The position numbers and the translations under genes are program-made. Positions 23,534 to 35,788 of a stretch of DNA of 64,000 bases are shown one piece after another. The DNA lies in NCBI RefSeq assembly GCF_002999335.1, contig NW_020312060.1, positions 61,766 to 125,765 of the forward strand, read 5' to 3'. Position 1 is the stretch's first letter. The number at the start of each line of letters is the position of its first letter. Below the pieces are notes generated by a model. That model worked only from the letters and a program-made list of their open reading frames with translations. It was not told the DNA's origin and made no database searches. The DNA is from Cyclospora cayetanensis. Taxonomy: Eukaryota > Apicomplexa > Conoidasida > Eucoccidiorida > Eimeriidae.

Positions 23534-26500
23534 CTAGAGCTGCGGTAAAGGCTTTCCTCCTACGGCGGGAAGAAGGGCCCCTGCTGTTTGTGGAGAAGCG
23601 GCGGCAGTCACGAGGCACGCCAAGCTTCTCTTTTTAGCAGCTTCTGCAGCCGCCGCAATGGCTACAGCCCTCCTGTTGCTGGACTCCGCTTGCTGCTGCT
23701 GCTGCTGCTTGAGCAGCAACAGTAGCACTAGCTCTTCTGTTGCATTTTGCAAGGCATCTCTATCCGCCAACGCGTCTAACAAGGGCACACTGGAGAGCAG
23801 ATCGTCCACAGAAGGCCTCAACTCCGCCTCCTGCAGCGCAGCGCATCACACACACACAAACACACACACTCACATTTCAAGGCGAAGAGTGCATATACAA
23901 GAATTTGCACGGATCGGCGTCTCCTGGGGGAGAAATCGAGGAGTAGTAGAAGCCTCAAAAACACAGACTGCAGCAGCTCCTTGCCCTTTGGGTGAGGGCT
24001 TCAATTAAAAGCTTCAGGTTGGATGGGCTGCAGAGGCACAAACAAAGGGCCAAAGCCTCCCGAAATGAAGGGCGTGACGGACTATTTTGCATCTATTCAC
24101 AACCTCAAAGCTACACACCAGATTCGAACACAGCGCGAGCGGCCATAGTGTCAGCAGCACTGCATTACGCAGGGAGCGACACCATCACTGCTGCACGAAC
24201 TAAAACAAAAGCCACCCATAGATTCCTCTAGATACATATGCATATACACACATATATACACATGTGTATATATACACAAATATATTGATACATACATATT
24301 CATACATATGCATAGACACACACACATGACATGTGTATGTATGCATCTCTATGCAAGTTTTTGTGGAACAGGAGTCACAGACTGAATGTGATACATACAT
24401 ATACATATATATATATATATCCGTACTCAAGGGTGAAAATCACCCCTTCACGCCTTCTAACACTAGCCTTCCCCACCCCGAACAAAGCCTCCTAAGCACA
24501 CTGTTATAGCTCGCACCAACGCATGCCTACCTAGAACCATACACCAACGCATGCCTTTTTCGCTCGAAGTCTCCGAAAGCATCTTACCGCCTGGGGTGTT
24601 GCGGCAGTTTGATTCTCTTGTGCTCCAAAATGGCTCTTCTGGACGCCTGGGGATCTTCTCCGCCATACGGAACCGTTCCGTAAGAGAGACAGAAGACAAT
24701 GAGGCCAAGGCTCCACATGTCTCCCTTCGGATCGTAAACTGCCTCGCCGTCCTACAGCAGCAGAACCGTCAAAAGAGCACACAGCACCATCAGACAGCTC
24801 AGAGAGCACGGCTCGAAGCTCAGCGACGCACAGTCGCCGGAAGAAGAAGGGGAGAAAGAAGCAGCAAAGGCAAGCTGTCTATTGCCAACAACGCCTCGAG
24901 ACGTTTCCCATGCGCGCCGAGCCAACAGAGCGAAGCCGACCGACGCGGCATTCTTCATTGCGCCGTCCAAGAGACGAGTTCGACTTGCATCAGAGCAGCC
25001 TGCCTCACCAGAACGCTTCCTTCCAGCAACTCGGGAGCAGTAAATTCGACTGTTCCCGTGAATCCTCGAGGGGCAGTTAGCACTCCAGCGCCTCCGCCCC
25101 CACGACTCCGCACGATGCCAGAGAGCTCCGCAGTGCCAAAGTCTGCCAGTAGAGCTCTCAGAACGACTTTGCTGCTGTCTACAGCAGTACTACCAGCCCC
25201 TGCAACAGCTGCTACGCCTCCTCCAGAAGGAGAGGCAGCAGCAGCAGACGCTGCAGCTGTGGAGCTGCTCAGAGGCATGCCTGAGGCGTGCCTCTGAGCA
25301 GCTCCATGACCAGCTCGCCGACAGTCTAGTAGAATGTTTCCAGGCTTCATGTCTCGATACACGATCCCCGAGTGATGCAGATGCTGCAAGCCAAAGAGAA
25401 TATCCAGCAGCAGCCGCCACACGTGGCCGCTGCCGAGACAGCAGCTCGCTGCCGCAGCTGCAGCAGCAGCCGCAGTAGCTGGCGAGCATGAAGCGAGCGG
25501 AGAGGAGGGGCACGCTGTGGCTGCCGTGGCTGCTGCAGCCGCCGCTGCAGCGGCGGCTGCAGCTACGTAGGGTGGAGTCGACGGCAGAGATGCAGCAGCA
25601 GCCGCTGCAGCCGCTGCTTCCTCCACACCTGCCACTCCAGCTGCCGCATTTATTGCTGCAACTTCATCGGCAACTGCAACGGCCGCATGCCCGTCGTACA
25701 GAAAGGCAATGAGCGATTCGAGGTCGCCTGGAAAGAGCGCAAGGCAGCAACAGAACCCCACGCTGAGCCACAAGCAACACCAAGAGGCCAAGCAGCCGAG
25801 ATACAGGTGGAGAGTGTAGAGACAGCAGCAGGAGACGCAGCATCGCCAGCACCTGCGTTGCAGTATTCCATCAGAATAAAGAGCCAAGGCACTGTGGGGC
25901 TTATGTCGTTCGCTCTATGCATCTGCGGACATGTCGACATGCGCGTCGAGGCGAGACACAGTGCATGCAGAAAAAAGCATGACACACCGAGACAAGACAG
26001 GAAAGCAAGCCTTTGATCCCACACGCTAGCTGCTTCGGCTGCACACAACGAACCTCGAGCCATGAATGCTTGTAGTCAACAATGTTAGGGTGGTTCAGAC
26101 GCTCACGAATCTTCACTTCGCGCAGTGCCTGAAACACGGGAGACGCAGCGGCAGGTGTACAGACACCAGACACAAGGAGTTCGGCGCGCAAGCAGTGCAG
26201 CGGCCTAGAGCAGGAGCTCAAAAGAGGGGACAGAAATCTTACGGAAAGCATATGCAAAATTCGATTCAAACACACAGCAGAGATCGCTCCAACCCACACA
26301 GCAGAGATCGCCACAGCAAAGATAACCGCCAGCAGCCGTCCGCGAAGAAGCGATGGGCTCTGCATTTCCAGTTTCGACAAACCGAGAAGCTAGCAGAACG
26401 GCAGACTTAGTCGATTCGGAGCCAGCAGCAGACACACCCTCTGCAGCCAATGCCTATCGTCGCCAACGGGAAGTTTCTTCACAGCAAACTCTCCAAGGAG

Positions 26501-29353
26501 AAGTTCGTCCAACAAGTGCTCGCAGAGACAAACTGTACCAAAGGCTCCACGTCCAATTTGCTTCCTCTCGATAAAAAAGCGAGAGTAATACCCCGTGACA
26601 AGAGATTCGCGGGGAATGGGCTGTGCACGGCACAAAGAAAAAACACGCTTTTCTGCAAGCCCACCTTTTGCTGCCAGTGATAGACGTGCAGATACAGGAG
26701 GTCAGTCGCTTGGCTCAACGTGGGAAGGGGGAGCGAAAGATGGGGGGTGGGAGACTGCGTGCGTGAAGAGCAGGCCATAGAACTAGGGTAGAAAGAAAGA
26801 GAGAGATATACAGGCAGACATACATATACATGAATACAGATAGACATATGTATGCAAAGATAGATGCATGCAGACATATGTATACATGAATACAGATAGA
26901 CATATGTATGCAAAGATAAATACACGCAGACATATGTATACATGAATACAGATAGACATATGTATGCAAAGATAAATGCATGCAGACATATGTATACATG
27001 AATACAGATAGACATATGTATGCAAAGGTAAATACACGCAGACATATGTATACATGAATACAGATAGACATATGTATGCAAAGGTAAATACACGCAGACA
27101 TATGTATACATGAATACAGATAGACATATGTATGCAAAGATAAATACACGCAGACATATGTATACATGAATACAGATAGACATATGTATGCAAAGATAAA
27201 TGCATGCAGACATATGTATACATGAATACAGATAGACATATGTATGCAAAGATAAATGCATGCAGACATATGTATACATGAATACAGATAGACATATGTA
27301 TGCAAAGATAAATACATGCAGACATATGTATACATGAATACAGATAGACATATGTATGCAAAGATAAATGCATGCAGACATATGTATACATGAATACAGA
27401 TAGACATATGTATGCAAAGGTAAATACACGCAGACATATGTATACATGAATACAGATAGACATATGTATGCAAAGATAAATGCATGCAGACATATGTATA
27501 CATGAATACAGATAGACATATGTATGCAAAGATAAATGCATGCAGACATATGTATACATGAATACAGATAGACACATGTATGCAAAGATAAATGCATGCA
27601 GACATATGTATACATGAATACAGATAGACATATGTATGCAAAGATAGACGCATGCAGACATATGTATACATGAATACAGATAGACATATGTATGCAAAGA
27701 TAAATGCATGCAGACATATGTATACATGAATACAGATAGACATATGTATGCAAAGATAAATACACGCAGACATATGTATACATGAATACAGATAGACATA
27801 TGTATGCAAAGATAAATGCATGCAGACATATGTATACATGAATACAGACACACACATGAATACATACATACAGGCAGGATGTATATACACAAATGCAGAC
27901 AGCCGCCCTGAGTAAGAGAGACGTAGATAGGGAGAATCTCTGCATAGATGTAGCAGCCGTCGGAAGTCGATGGCGAAAATTCTAGTGTCAACGGTGCATG
28001 CCTGCCTGATAGTCGGGGATATGTTCAGCTCTGAGCCGTTTCTGCCTCTGTCGCAGATAAGGATTCAAGGGAGCAGGGGGGAGCTCGTTATTCGGAAGGT
28101 ACTGCCACTCCTGCTGCTGCTGGCTTGTTAAGGCCTCTTGGCGCAGCGCAGAATCTTCCTCGAGAGCAGCAGCTGCTGCGCAGCAGGCAGCAGGCGAGCT
28201 ACTCCAAGACTGTTCAGCAGTCTCCGCATCTGGGCAGACGAAGGCACCCGTGTGGGGGTCCCTATACACCCCATGCTCTCCCGGGGTGTCTTGTTGTTGC
28301 TGCTGCTGCTTCAGCCGTGCAAACAGCTCCTGCAGCATGTGGAAATACGTTTGAGCCTCGAATGCGAAGGAGGAAGGATCCACAAGTTGCCCGCAAAGTG
28401 CGCAGCGTGTGATTCGACTGCAGCGATCGCGCAGAGACACCACGAGAAGACGTGTGTACATACACCCCAGCACCCCGTGCAGCAGAGGGGCGTTGCCCTC
28501 CCCCCCTCCCCCCCCGCCTTTTCACTCTTCCTGCTTGTGCTTTTCGGCAGCAACAGGTAAGGAGAGAATCTCTAATAAGAACTCATCAACAGGGATAGGC
28601 TTTGGCAGCCTCAGAAGCATACTGCGAAAGAAGAGCTAGCTGCTCCTCGGGAAGCAGAATCTTCGCTCCCGCGCGTTGATACTGGCGATGATACACGACA
28701 AGCGTGCTGCCCCTGTATAAGACAATCTCGCAGCCTTCACCGCTGCAACTCTCCGTGCTGTGTGTGTTTGCGAGCCGCAGCAAAGGACCATGAAGCCCTT
28801 GAGCAGCTACCACGCCTGCTGCTGCAGTTGCTGCTCCGCTGCTGCAGGTTTGGGGAGTCGTCTCAACAGACGTCTCGGATTGAACGCAAGAGGCAGCAGA
28901 GGGGACGAGCGCCAGCGCGGATGGCAACAGCAGCTGCTGTTGCCATTGCTGCTGCTGCTGCACCTGCTGCTGCTGGAGGGGGTCGTCTGTCAAGACGAAG
29001 GGAAGATCGCACAGTCGGCGCGGAGCCTCACACACTCCCCCCCCTTGGCTGCTGCCCCGAAGGATATGGCTCGAGCTAGCCGCAGAAGAAGACTGCATGC
29101 AGCTCTGCTCCTGCATTGCTGAGCCTCCTGGAGTCATTCTGGTTGCATCCCCTGACGGCTGCTGCAAGTGCTCCCCTCTTTTCGGCGCAAACACCACCCT
29201 GCATACAGCTGGTAGCTTCTGTGGAACGGTGAGAGGCGGCGGGAGCTGCTGCGAAAAAGAAGGGAAGCGCTGCGGTGTATGGACGTCCGAAACAGAGCCG
29301 CTGGGGAGGTCAGGGGTTAGTGCGCGTGCAGGCTCAGCGGGGCAGGCGGCCAT
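23534..29353 (-). CDS. IKS1-like serine/threonine protein kinase
   Basis: A predicted active protein kinase. Nine exons are in phase: 28623-29353, 27993-28417, 26438-26652, 26054-26128, 25853-25922, 25009-25727, 24588-24751, 23985-24027, 23534-23830 (912 residues). The start is the ATG at 29353. The N-terminal half has EIVLYRGSTLVVYH and a CALCGQ motif followed by a YFHML segment, an arrangement that resembles fungal IKS1 kinases from memory. Kinase motifs: GRGAFGTV, FAVKKL, REVKIRERLNHPNIVDY, LFILMEYCNAGDLE, YRDMKPGNILL (Tyr replaces the usual His), LADFGTAE, FTAPELLEG, KGDMWSLGLIVF, then LRPSVDDLL. Ala-rich inserts lie before the YRD motif and between NILL and DFG. The tail is Gln/Leu-rich. 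Exon 8 ends at a GC donor. The kinase call is firm; the IKS1 assignment is probable. Confidence 0.85.
24222..24425. repeat. TA/CA microsatellite in kinase intron 7
   Basis: ATACATATGCATATACACAC-type sequence and a TATATATATA run within the intron between kinase exons 7 and 8. Confidence 0.75.
26815..27850. repeat. 56-bp minisatellite, about 18 copies, in kinase intron 2
   Basis: The unit begins GCAGACATATGTATACATGA and recurs every 56 bp (for example at 26870 and 26926) with few substitutions. All three minus-strand frames stay open through it, producing spurious ORFs of 390-490 codons. It sits inside the intron at 26653-27992. Confidence 0.95.
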
Positions 29354-31617
29354 GCCTCTGCCGCTTAGCCGAAGAGGAGAAATATATTATATATATATCT
29401 CTCTCTACAGAAATGCCAGCGTAAATAGCAAAAAAGTGCTCCTGGAAGAGCTGCTTCTAAAAGGCAGTGCCCGTCAAACGCCCCAGCAAACAACGGGTCA
29501 GGGGGCCCCATTGGGCGAGGCAGGGGGGCCCCCCTGCCCCCAGCCAGCGACGTGTCTGGTGTCTCTCGGCTATTGAATGCGTCCAGTCCTCTGCACAATA
29601 CGCAAAAACACATATGCATCAATGAAAAGGGCTGCAAATACTCGTCGTGAGGAGGGATTCAAAGGCGCGCAACCATCCAAGGATGCACGCGCACCAGTAA
29701 AGGCGAGAAGGCGCTCGACACTTCCCAACAGAAAATACGCGTATATATGTACACACGCAAACACACACACAAACAGAGAAAGAGGCAACTCTTTAAGCGC
29801 ATTTCTGAAGTGCCTCACGCAAGTCTCTGCTGGAATTTCGGCCCTGAATAAGAACGCCGACAAAAAAGTAAGCAGACATGCGCCTATCACGTGTCACACC
29901 AGGGTGTTTTTGGCTCAGTACACTTGAGAACTGGCCATGCTGTCAAATCAGCAACCAATCCCCAGAACCTTGTCTCTAATGAGGCGATTAGGCCTGGCCT
30001 CCTCTCCTGCCTCTCTCCCTGTAGTACACCCCCACATCCACACCCACGTTTCTCTTCAAAGGAAGGACTGAAAAGCGACCAACTCTTTCACACTCCTACT
30101 CAAGCATGCTAACGCAGACACAGTCTCCCTGTTGCTCGCTTTAGTGCAGCCCAACCCAACCCAAGTGCAGTGGAGGACAGCCTTCCTGCTCTATGACAGG
30201 GAAACTTGTATGATGTGCGAAACAGTATGCACCGAAACGCCAGAAAGCCTTGAAGGGCCCCAGACACATGCCTCAGTCAAAAATAATTCGACAGGAAGAA
30301 AACAAATAGGGCACATCAAACACCTTGCAGCTGTAGCCTTCATTTCTTGCAGGCACTGGCCTCCGCCGTCTTTGTATCTAGAATGCTGGCAATGTCTCAA
30401 TCAGCGGTCCCTCCCTCGCTTACTGAGAATCGCGTGCTGCTCCCATTAATGTAGAAGCACACGCTATAGAGACGAAATAGCCTGTAGCACCTTGACTGAC
30501 GCTACAGACGTTCCTGCCTTTGCTGCAGCTCCACAGCCCTTTTCGAAAAGGACCTCGGTGTACCGCAAATTTGCCGCACAGGGGATGGGCAGACACACCC
30601 AGTCTACCCCAGCAGCTTTTGGGGGCAGGCCTGAGGAGAGCACAAGCCGCCAACTCTCCGTTTGGCACAGACATGCCGGTAGGGAGATGTTAAGCTGCTG
30701 CCAGCTCCACTGTCAGACAAGTGTGTATGTACACTTCAAGTTGGCGAGTTAAAGCTCTTTTCTAGCAGCGCCTTTCAAGCTGAACAAGCGCACCCTATGT
30801 TGCTTTTTAGACATAGGAACGCAGACACTGTCTAGAAGCAGCAGGAGCAGCTAGCACAGTCGCACCAGCAAAGGGCTCACGCATCACAGCGTCCCTGCAT
30901 ACACCCCGCTATGATACCTCCCCAATTTCCTAGCAGCTGGTCCTTTTGAGGAAGAAACTTTTTTGAGGTTCCCCTGTTACTCAAATATTTGATTCTTTGG
31001 GGCTGAAGGAAGCGAGAGTAGGGCCCGCACTTCGGACAGGGGGAATTGTGGTCAGGTGCAGAACCACCGGCGAGACCCTGGAGTGTACATACACCGGAGG
31101 CCACGTACTACTACAGCCAATGCTGCTTGTTTATAACACGTGTTGAATAACCCGGTAAACGCCAAAGTTGTTTTGCGCAACCCCGAAAAGCGTCTAGAGA
31201 ATGCGCATGCGGTCGAGCCTCATAAAGGCGTTTCGTTTTCCTCTAGTTCAACTTTGAGTTGTGTAACGATCCTCCTCACTACCGCAGAGGATATGTCTCG
31301 GAGCACAGTTCTTCGAGGACAGCGACATCCATCCTCGCAGCACAGCTAACTACGATCTCCGCTCTCCAGGGAGCGAGCAAGCCTCTCCCCGAGTCTTGGT
31401 AACCTGCCCTGTAGAGGTCACTCGTTTTCGAGGAATCGGCAGCAGAAAGGACTGAGGCAGTGAGCGAGCAGCAGTAGGGGCATACAGTGTGCGTATGCAT
31501 GGATTTTTTCGAGGAGGATGGGGCTGCGAGATGGGCAGGGTCGTGTTATGTTCATCACCAAGCAACCGAAACAGCTGCATGCGCGTGGCAGAAGCGCCCA
31601 CGCAGCTGCAGCAAGCG
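29354..31617. other. Intergenic region between kinase and PP2C genes
   Basis: No ORF with a motif or CAG bias. It includes the likely kinase promoter, with a TATATATATAT run at about 29386. Two copies of a GTGTAYRTACAC motif lie at about 30723 and 31083. Confidence 0.5.
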
Positions 31618-31963
31618 CTAGTGGGAAGCCCCGTACTGTTTCGCGCCACTGAGTCTGTCGCTTCCGCCTACTGCGAATCTCTCCGACACAGTGCCATGCA
31701 CGGGATCACGCGCATGTCGGCTAGAGAAAAGCGAAGGAGAGCCGTCCTCAGGCGTCTTCCTTGGCCCCCAGAGAGGACTGACGCCTGCCCCCTGCATCTG
31801 GAGCTGCTGCTGCTTTTGCAGCAGCTGCTGCTGCTGCACAGAGGCGATCCAGGAGGCAGCAGCGCCATAGCATGATGGCCTCTCGTAAGGCTGGCGTGTG
31901 CCGAGGGGTGTTAGAGGCCTCCCTTGGGGCCATGAAGGTGGCAAAACAAGACCAACGCGGGTT

Positions 31964-32000
<37 letters not shown>

Positions 32001-34386
32001 CTGTTGCGGGAGCTGCTGCTGTCGTTGCTGCTGCAGCGCGTCGCGACTGCGGCTCCTGTGCGGGGGTTTGGTGCTGCTGCTGTAGCCGCTGCTGCTGGTG
32101 AGCCTGCAGAGACTGCAGGAGCTGCTGTTCGTCTATGGACGTGGGCGGTTGGTAGATCGGTTGTTGCTTCTGCAGCATGAGCAGCAGCTGCTCTTGGTGC
32201 TCCTTGCTGGTAGCAGCCGTTGATGTGGCGGCGAGGGGAGCTCCTGCAAGCGGTAAACGATCACTTTTGCACGGGAAGAAGTCTCCAGGAGAGCTGAGGC
32301 TTTGAGGTTCTGCGTCTGTTGTAAGCGTGGAGAGGCTGCCCCCTCCTGCGGCAAGAGGAGTTGGCGCTGCACTGCCTTTGCTGCGGCTGCTGCTGCAGCT
32401 GCTGCTGCTAGGACTGCCCACGTTGATGACGTCTTCCTCACTCGGCCTGCTGCTGCTGCTGCTGCTGCTGACGCTGCTGCTGATGCTGCTGATACTGCTC
32501 GACTTTTCTCCTGCAGGGAACCCCCCTTGGGTGCCTCCGGAGCTGCTTGGAAGTTTACAGGGGGTCCCCCCCTTCCCCCTTTCCTGCAGGCTCTCTCCCG
32601 AGGCTGCGTCAGTTGCTGGGGGGAGAATCGTTTCTGCTGCCTGCGCGAGGCTCCCTCCAGGAAAAGCACATGTCAGTCCTTCCGCAGCGCACTGTCGAAC
32701 GTTTGGGGAGCCTACTCGCTGCTGCCACGAAGCTCCGGGAGCAGTTTCGCAGCCTCTAGCGACCGTCGAGGCTGCCGCCCGTCCTGCTGGGGGGGGAGGA
32801 AGCGCCTGCTGAGCGGGAGGGGCCAGCTGTACAGACAGCTCGCGTTTCGCAGCAGCAGCAGCAGCAGCAAGCTCCTCCATGGACTGCAAGACACAGACGA
32901 CAATGGAGACATTGTCGCTGCTCATCCTAAGGCCGACAGCCTCGTGCATGAGAGCTCTCGCAGCGGCTTCCGCTGCTTCGCTTGCCGAGGCGGCAGCATT
33001 TTCTGCAGCTACAGCCTTGACAACCCCGAGCGCGAAAGACGCAGCTGCAGCGTCGTCAATGACATCGAACAAGCCGTCACACCCCAAGATGAGCAAGGCA
33101 GGCTCCAGGTGCTGCTGCCTCGCCGAAACGACCTTCCTGCTGGCTCGCCTCGCCGCTCCGGAGTCTGCCGCAGTCTCTTCCGCCGCAGACACGAGCCGCG
33201 TGTGTTTCGACGGCTTCTGCTGCGGGTGAAGCCGGAGCGTTTGCTCCCGCTCCTCTTCCTCCTCCTCCCCACGCGCAACAGACACGAAGCTCTCCGTCTG
33301 AACGTCGGGAACGTTGGAGACAATGAGCTGACGGCCTTTGCCGAGGAGCGCAGGCGAAGCCATTGGGCCCAATTTGAGGCTCCAGTCTCCAAACGCCCTC
33401 CCGATCGCCAACATGCCGTTAACGCGCTCCCCGATCACGAAGCCGCCGAGCGCCTCCACGCGCTCCGCTTCTCTTGGAGCGGAAGCCTTGTGGTCGGAGG
33501 CGTCAGTCAGTCGGCGACAAGATCCGTTCGTGTACACCAGCAAAACTCGCGTATCCCCCAAGTGCGCAGCGTGAAGATCCATGCAGACTTCTTGAGAAGA
33601 AGAAGCGCTCGGGGAGTTCGCTCCGCGGCAGCCGTTCCTCTCGCTGCGGCTGCTTTCGAGCGCGCTGCTGTCAGCCGCCGCTGCTGCACTCTCCGCGGAA
33701 TGCGGCGAGCAGCTCCGCGCGCTCCCGTCTTCCGGAAAAAGCCTCCTCGGGAAGGCGCAGGGGGAGAGAGACACTCTCGGATGAAGGAGACACACACAGG
33801 CCGTGCTGCCGCTTTCTCGAACGCCCGCTCTCAGCAGCTGCTCGTCTGTAGCCTTGAAAGCCGCAACAAGCGCCGCCTCGACTTCAGCCTGCGAGCAAAG
33901 AGCAAGAGGAGCGGGAAGGGGGAGCAACCCCCCCCCCTCCTCCCCCTCCACCCCCACTCCCCCCCTGGTGGACTGATCCACAGCACTCTTGACGAGGCTC
34001 ACCCACTCCCGCCCCTCCCTCCGAATGAGCTCCTCCCTGCGCCTCGCAGCTCTGCTCAACACTTCGCTGCGGATGTTCGCGTGCAAGTGCTGCAACAAAA
34101 ACTCCACCGTCTGCCTGCCTCCATGACCATCGTACACCCCAAAGAGCCAGGCTCCTCGCTGCCCTCCGAAGCCTCGAACCACCAACATGCCGTCTTCCAT
34201 TTCCGCGCGACGCCCTTGCTCCTCACTCCATCCCACCCCTTTCACGAAGTCTTGAATCCAGGCGCAGGAGCTCTCGGGAGACTCGGGGAGACTCCCTCCA
34301 CGCAGGGGGAGCGCAGGAGACTCTGCAGGCTTGCCAGAGGGGGGCCCCCCCCGGAGGGAGCCCCCCCCCATTTCCAGAAAGCCCAT
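31618..34386 (-). CDS. PP2C-type (PPM) serine/threonine protein phosphatase
   Basis: A metal-dependent phosphatase in a single open exon, 922 residues from the ATG at 34386 (MGFLEMGGG). Signature motifs occur in order: RRAEMEDGM, FGVYDGHGG (metal-binding Asp and Gly), ESGSTACV, AAHLGDTRVLLV, LTDASDHKA, ERVEALGGFV, GMLAIGRAFGDWSLK, ILGCDGLFDVIDD and SSDNVSIVVCVL. The key metal-coordinating Asp residues are all present, so it should be active. Family catalytic domains are about 250-300 residues. Here charged and Ser-rich inserts separate GSTA from HLGDTR and the SNVPDV region from CDGLFD, and about 370 residues of Ser/Gln/Ala-rich low complexity follow the domain. The frame is also open upstream to about 34539, but the first ATG is at 34386. 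No signal peptide is seen. Confidence 0.9.
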
Positions 34387-35269
34387 CGACGCAATGCAGT
34401 GCAACGCAGTGCAGCGCAACTCAGTGCAATGCCACACGGTGCAACGCAACACACAAGGCAGGAAGGCAGACGGACGACGGGTTCCGGGGAGCTGATACAA
34501 GAGGGTGTCTAGACAAGGAGTCAAGGCTCTAAAGAGCAAGGCTACAGAAAGCCTCCTGCCAGAACGCCGTCAATGGCGGAGTGCGAAAGACGCCTTTCCA
34601 AGAAGGACAGACAGACAGACAGACAGCCACACAACTGGACACCCCGAAGAGGGAGGGGACCGTCAGGAAGCCGCTGTGCCGACGTCAAAAAGAGCCAAAC
34701 AACAAGAGAACTGAGAGCAGTCGCCACTGCCGCCGTCTTGGTAGCCGCTTGGAGACCCCATATACACACAATGGGCAAAGAAACGCTGGTAGAGGCTGTA
34801 CACTGCGCCTCTCGAGAGCACCTCCTCCGCTGTTGCCGCCCACAGGGCGGCAAAAGCGCCTGCGAGACTCTCCCTGAATCGGGAAATTCGAGCCAAAAGG
34901 GGGCCAAAAGACTCCAAGTGTGGGTACACCCCAAACGAGAGAGAGAGAGAGACCACTCACCCGCGGAAGGCAACGGTCCCAGGCTGCCACACGCCTGTTA
35001 GAGGGCTTCTCAGGGAGCTGGCGAGCCCCTTCGATGAGCAAAAAAAGCCAAGATATTTGCAATTTACAAATAAAGCGAAAAGAAAACACGCTGCGTCAAC
35101 AAGAACATTGTAACAGCAGTAGCTGCTGGTAGTGCACAGCGCTGCCGACCGTCGCCAGCCCGGCAGCGGCAGCGCCTTCCTGCCTGCTACGAGGGGAAGC
35201 GCCTCTTGCGAGGAGCACTTCCGACGAATTGTGTTTGTTTCTTTCTGACATTCGAAAAATAAACTCGAA
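34387..35269. other. 5' flank of PP2C gene
   Basis: A short GACA repeat lies at about 34608-34624. All three minus frames are partly open between 34660 and 35090, without motif or consistent start. Nothing is supported. Confidence 0.4.
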
Positions 35270-35788
35270 TCACAATAGCGCTGGCGAGAAGACCCCCGCA
35301 AAAGATAGAAAAAGGTCCATGCCTTCCGGCGCAACTGCGCGGAGGAGGCAATATAGACACGTGACGTCCTCTCGGGTGGTCCTTCGAGGTTCTTCGCCGA
35401 AGTATTCTTCTGGCCGTGACTGCAAAAGAAAGGCAAATCCAAGAGCCAGAAGAGAGACTCCGAGTCTCTTTCCCCTCGAAAAGAGGCCCCTCCGATTTGA
35501 GCGAACCAGAAAGACAGCAGCCACACGCCTGCCAGATACTGGAGCAGGTGCTTTCACGAGATGGACTCCAGGGGCCAAGAAACATTGAACTTCCCCGCCA
35601 TAAAGGCATGGCGATTCAGAAAAAATAAGCTCACACTCTCGTAGCCGGCTATCCATGCGAGCGATCTTCACATGCCGTGTCTTCGTCCTGCTGGCACCCT
35701 GACCGCTTTCCTTGAGGCCGTTTGTTTCACTGCGCGGCTCGAAGAGGGCTTGCGCGACAGCGATAGTTTGAGGCTTCCTTATAGCCAT
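35270..35788 (-). CDS. Uncertain ORF with possible membrane segment
   Basis: The ATG at 35788 opens a 172-residue frame beginning MAIRKPQTIAVAQALFEPRS, with a basic, Ser-rich N-terminal half. Other minus frames at the same place are also open and contain hydrophobic stretches such as FSIFCGGLLASAIVIRVYF (about 35270-35330). A spliced membrane-protein gene is therefore possible, but no junction is compelling. The product is not recognised. Confidence 0.3.
   Translation of the reverse strand: MAIRKPQTIAVAQALFEPRSETNGLKESGQGASRTKTRHVKIARMDSRLRECELIFSESPCLYGGEVQCFLAPGVHLVKAPAPVSGRRVAAVFLVRSNRRGLFSRGKRLGVSLLALGFAFLLQSRPEEYFGEEPRRTTREDVTCLYCLLRAVAPEGMDLFLSFAGVFSPALL

Noticed and set aside
22776..23537. 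253-codon plus-strand ORF
   Set aside because: No motif, no codon pattern like neighbours, and it reads through a TACATGTA microsatellite.
26479..27991. Three overlapping 390-490 codon minus-strand ORFs
   Set aside because: They are the 56-bp minisatellite read in three frames, inside the kinase intron.
32302..34512. 736-codon plus-strand ORF
   Set aside because: It is antisense to the PP2C gene, whose catalytic motifs are all on the minus strand; a shadow of GC- and triplet-rich coding sequence.
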